A stretch of 64,000 nucleotides of DNA from Rhodospirillales bacterium (GTDB lineage: Bacteria; Pseudomonadota; Alphaproteobacteria; Micavibrionales; Micavibrionaceae): positions 1 to 64,000 of the forward strand of contig JACKIP010000008.1 of assembly GCA_020638395.1 (NCBI GenBank). The letters are read 5' to 3'. Positions 61,154-64,000 of this stretch are shown piece by piece. The first letter of the stretch is position 1, and the number at the start of each line of letters is the position of its first letter. A program made the translations under genes and the position numbers. The notes beneath the pieces are model-generated. The model had not been told where the DNA came from. It searched no databases and saw only the letters and a program-made list of their open reading frames with translations.

Positions 61154-62136
61154 GCAGCCTCCCCGGTTTTTATCGTATGCTCTTCTGCTTCCCGCAGAAT
61201 GCGGGGGATATTAAAGACAACATGCTCCTGCGCCAGAGTAACCTCCTCCACCGTGACCGGAGAGGCCTGCCGCAGACGGTCAATCACTGATGTAACCAGA
61301 ACCTCCGGCGCAGATGCTCCCGCCGTCAGTCCCAGCGTCCGGACAGGCCGGAGATCCAGCTCCGCCAGATCTTCCGCATCCCGAATCAGATACGCCTGCG
61401 CGCATCCATATGACTTTGCGACCTCTACCAGACGATTGGAATTGGAGGAATTCGGCGCACCGATCACCAGCACCATATCGCACCGCGCCGCAATCTGCTT
61501 CACGGCTTCCTGCCGGTTTGTGGTGGCGTAGCAGATATCTTCCCGTGACGGGCCGGCAATAAGCGGATATTTTTCCTGCAATGCGCAAACGATCTCCGCT
61601 GTATCATCAACAGACAAAGTGGTCTGCGTACAATAGGACAGGCGGGACGGATCACTCACAGACAAACCGGCGACATCGGCCAGCGTTTCCACCAGCAAGA
61701 CCGCACCCTCCGGCAATTGCCCCATTGTTCCGATGACCTCCGGATGTCCGGCATGGCCGATCAGAATAATCTGCCGCCCTTCGCGGAAATGCCGCTCGGC
61801 CTCCTTATGAACCTTGCTTACCAGCGGGCAGGTCGCGTCGATATAGAACATCTCGCGCTGTGCCGCCGCTTCCGGCACGGATTTTGGAACACCGTGCGCT
61901 GAGAAAATAACCGGCTGGCCGTCCTGAGAAATCTCTTCCAGCTCCTCGACAAAAACCGCCCCCTTGGCCCGTAAGCTTTCCACAACGTATTTATTATGGA
62001 CAATTTCATGCCGGACATAAACCGGAGCCCCATATTTTTCCAAGGCGCGCTCGACAATCTGGATGGCACGATCCACCCCGGCGCAAAATCCGCGGGGAGC
62101 CGCCAGCAAAATATGCAGATTCGGTTGAAATTCCAT
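61150..62136 (-). CDS. ispH: 4-Hydroxy-3-methylbut-2-enyl diphosphate reductase
   Basis: 328 residues, the last enzyme of the MEP isoprenoid pathway. The three cluster cysteines are C18 (RGFCAGVD), C103 (DATCPLVSK) and C201 (ICYATTNRQ). The substrate motif PNSSNSNRL is intact. A short gap then separates it from the divergent lipoprotein gene. Confidence 0.96.
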   Translation of the reverse strand: MEFQPNLHILLAAPRGFCAGVDRAIQIVERALEKYGAPVYVRHEIVHNKYVVESLRAKGAVFVEELEEISQDGQPVIFSAHGVPKSVPEAAAQREMFYIDATCPLVSKVHKEAERHFREGRQIILIGHAGHPEVIGTMGQLPEGAVLLVETLADVAGLSVSDPSRLSYCTQTTLSVDDTAEIVCALQEKYPLIAGPSREDICYATTNRQEAVKQIAARCDMVLVIGAPNSSNSNRLVEVAKSYGCAQAYLIRDAEDLAELDLRPVRTLGLTAGASAPEVLVTSVIDRLRQASPVTVEEVTLAQEHVVFNIPRILREAEEHTIKTGEAA

Positions 62137-62241
62137 TCTTTCATATATAGAGAAAAAATCATGAAAGCAAACGCTTCCATTTTGCCTCTGTCTCGGTTAT
62201 TGTGCCGGTACATTGGCATCGCACTACGGAATATAAAAAAG

Positions 62242-62901
62242 ATGATGAAAAAACTTTGCCTCGTGACGCTCGGCGCGCTTTGTCTGACCGGCTGCGAAAC
62301 CCTCGACAGTGTGAAGGGCGGATTTTCAGACGCGGGTCACTGGCTCACCGGCAAAGAAAAAACCGCCAGCCTCAATTGCCCGCACCTGACCATTTCAGAG
62401 GATCTGAACTCTTATCTGCAATTACCTGAGCGCACAGATCATTCCGCCAGCGCCAACGCCGTACTTGCCACCGCCACTATGGATAAAATTCAGGGAAGCT
62501 GCGCTCTGGATCAGGATAACGACCTTGTGACCATCAATATCGATATTGAATTCACCGCGACCCCTGGCCCGTCAAATACCGCTGCACAGGGTTCTGACGT
62601 GCTCGAAGCCCCCTACTTTGTCGCTGTGCTGGATGCCGGACAAAATATTCTGTCAAAGAATACGTTTCTGGCCTCCATATCCACGCCGGATAACAATAAG
62701 AATGAGCCGATGTCTCTGTCCGAACACCTCCGGCAGAGCCTCCCGGCAGAAGCTCTGCAAACACCTGAAAAATATACCATCATCGCAGGTTTTCAGCTGA
62801 GCGACGCCCAGCTCGCCTACGCAAAAACACAAAAAGCCGTAGCCACCATCAAACCGGCCGCTGGCGGCACTATCGGCCCGGACCCTTTTGCGGAAAGATA
62901 A
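62242..62901 (+). CDS. Putative lipoprotein, unknown
   Basis: About 219 residues. The signal peptide MMKKLCLVTLGALCLTGC has a lipobox LTGC. The mature part has TISEDLNSYL and VTINIDIEFTATPGP as strand-rich segments and a FQLSDAQLAYAKT stretch near the end. The frame is open much further upstream but that part overlaps ispH. ATGs at 62242 and 62245 give the signal peptide directly. No strong ribosome site is visible. The family is not recognised. Confidence 0.75.
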   Translation: MMKKLCLVTLGALCLTGCETLDSVKGGFSDAGHWLTGKEKTASLNCPHLTISEDLNSYLQLPERTDHSASANAVLATATMDKIQGSCALDQDNDLVTINIDIEFTATPGPSNTAAQGSDVLEAPYFVAVLDAGQNILSKNTFLASISTPDNNKNEPMSLSEHLRQSLPAEALQTPEKYTIIAGFQLSDAQLAYAKTQKAVATIKPAAGGTIGPDPFAER

Positions 62902-62940
62902 ATATATAAATTGTGCAGGATAAAACAGGACAGGATGACC

Positions 62941-63708
62941 ATGCTCCCGCTCTCCGCCTTTATCATCACCAAAAATGAAGAATCCCGCCTGCCCGCCTGC
63001 CTGAACGCCTTAAAAGATCTGGTCTCGGAAATCATTGTTCTGGATTCCGGCAGCACGGACCGCACCGAAGAGATTGCCAGAGCCGCCGGAGCAAAATTCT
63101 CTGTCCGCCCGTTTGACGGCTTCGGACAACAAAAGTACGCCGCCGAGCAACTCTGTGCGCAGGACTGGGTTCTCAATCTTGATGCCGACGAGGTTTTAAG
63201 TCCTGGATTGACCGAGGAAATCCGCGCCTTCTTTGCCTCTGGAAAAACTGCCGGATATGACGGAGGTCAGTTCTGGATCAAAGGAGTTCTGCCGGAAAAA
63301 GACCGCCCCGCCCCACTCTCACGTTCCTACAACCGCATTCGTTTGTATAATAAAAACGTTCTACATTTTCCGCAGCACAGCACCTTTGACAATATCGACC
63401 GCACCCCCGATCAGCGCATCTTTCAATTCAAACACGCTGTGTTGCATTACTCCTTTGAAAGCCTGAAAGCCCTCGAAGACAAAGCCCGCGCCCGCACAAA
63501 ATTTTACTTTGAAACCGAAAAGAGCGGCGGATTTCTCAAAAACATTCTGCGCTACCCCTTTGAATTTATTTTCAGCTTTTTGAAATGCTATGTGCTGCGC
63601 GGACAATTCGCCAGCGGGTGGTACGGCCTGCGCAATGCTTATATCTACGCAAAATACCGCCATATCAGGATTGCACAACGGGTATGGGGACGGTGCCTGA
63701 TTGCATGA
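62941..63708 (+). CDS. Family 2 glycosyltransferase (lipopolysaccharide core, WaaE/KdtX-like)
   Basis: 255 residues. The GT-A start LSAFIITKNEESRLPACLNA, the LDSGSTDRTEEIA motif and the LNLDADEVLS metal site are those of WaaE-type core glucosyltransferases. A hydrophobic helix occurs near the C-terminus (YPFEFIFSFLKCYVLRG). It adds sugar to lipid A core or a similar surface glycan; donor and acceptor are not determinable. ATGs at 62935 and 62941 both have AGGA upstream. Confidence 0.85.
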   Translation: MLPLSAFIITKNEESRLPACLNALKDLVSEIIVLDSGSTDRTEEIARAAGAKFSVRPFDGFGQQKYAAEQLCAQDWVLNLDADEVLSPGLTEEIRAFFASGKTAGYDGGQFWIKGVLPEKDRPAPLSRSYNRIRLYNKNVLHFPQHSTFDNIDRTPDQRIFQFKHAVLHYSFESLKALEDKARARTKFYFETEKSGGFLKNILRYPFEFIFSFLKCYVLRGQFASGWYGLRNAYIYAKYRHIRIAQRVWGRCLIA

Positions 63709-63753
63709 CTTTTGCTGTTTGACCTTTTTATGGCCTGTGCTACTTAATTAGGC

Positions 63754-64000
63754 ATGAACTCATTTTTTCGTTTATCCGGGCTTGTCCTGATTAGTTCCTC
63801 CCTGCTGGCTCTTTCCGGATGCAGCAGTACCAGCACAGAAGCAAAATACCCAACCGGGGCGAATCGATCGTCCACGAATGACGATATTTATGCCAAGCCG
63901 GACAGTATTTTCGGGGAGGGGGGAATCTCACTCTTTAACAAGAAAAAAGACAAGGAAGAGGAATCGGGTATTGGCGTCAATTCCTATCTCTGGCGGGCGG
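63754..64000 (+). CDS. DUF3576 lipoprotein, 5' part (cut by the window end)
   Basis: The first 82 residues are visible. The signal peptide MNSFFRLSGLVLISSSLLAL has a lipobox LSGC (C23). The stretch IGVNSYLWRA at the cut end is the beginning of the conserved DUF3576 domain of alphaproteobacterial lipoproteins. The mature N-terminus is polar and Lys/Glu-rich. It follows the glycosyltransferase by 45 bases on the same strand. The function is unknown. Confidence 0.85.
   Translation, partial: MNSFFRLSGLVLISSSLLALSGCSSTSTEAKYPTGANRSSTNDDIYAKPDSIFGEGGISLFNKKKDKEEESGIGVNSYLWRA

Noticed and set aside
52882..62136. The Dot/Icm locus as part of a recent conjugative element
   Set aside because: No integrase, relaxase, tRNA-end attachment site or partition genes are visible, and codon use and flanks look chromosomal. 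An element border outside the window cannot be excluded.

Overview
The window is about 64 kb of an alphaproteobacterial chromosome. The evidence is a zapA gene followed by 6S RNA, the split atpHAGDC operon without atpBEF, a C-terminal DUF3576 lipoprotein, a class II fumarase, sitABCD-mntR, and flagellar genes under sigma-54-type promoters as in Caulobacter-like bacteria. Base composition looks roughly balanced, near 50% GC by eye. Housekeeping metabolism, flagella and a Dot/Icm-type secretion system together would fit a Micavibrio-like or other deep-branching alphaproteobacterium, but the species cannot be fixed from the sequence alone.

Layout. 1-3544: manganese importer sitABCD with its regulator mntR. 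3534-7244: an EamA exporter, queH with a probable leaderless promoter, two stand-alone receiver proteins, 6S RNA, zapA and a small coiled-coil gene. 7420-11596: transketolase, GAPDH and class II aldolase. 11816-16676: secY-adk detached from the ribosomal operon, next to two odd genes resembling degenerate metallopeptidases; one of them is bracketed by 30-bp direct repeats. 16798-18219: fumC. 18327-21845: the dTDP-L-rhamnose genes rfbCBDA. 21947-28226: ATP synthase F1 genes atpH-A-G-D-C, interrupted by three non-ATPase genes, one of which lies between inverted repeats. 28384-36781: an eight-gene flagellar operon (flgI to two flgE genes). 36989-43076: sucD without sucC, thyA-folA, glmS and glmU.

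43238-48707: four genes for exported proteins. Three are paralogues of a family I do not recognise and the fourth is another cysteine-rich exported protein. 48779-52469: flgK-flgL behind a sigma-54 promoter. 52470-52881: a gene-free mosaic of dispersed repeats. 52882-60314 (minus strand): part of a Dot/Icm (IncI-type) type IV secretion system: dotD, dotC, dotB and icmT, with a TcpQ-like secretin-associated protein, a lytic transglycosylase, a DsbC-like oxidoreductase and an unknown acidic protein. 60380-64000: a P-loop ATPase, ispH, two lipoproteins and a core glycosyltransferase.

How it fits together. The Dot/Icm genes supply the outer-membrane lipoprotein/secretin ring (DotC, DotD, TcpQ-like), the motor ATPase (DotB), a small inner-membrane protein (IcmT), a wall-opening enzyme and a periplasmic disulfide enzyme. 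The remaining subunits must lie elsewhere. The exported three-paralogue family, 4 kb away, is the best candidate for something undescribed. Whether it belongs to the secretion system, to the cell surface or to neither cannot be decided from the sequence.
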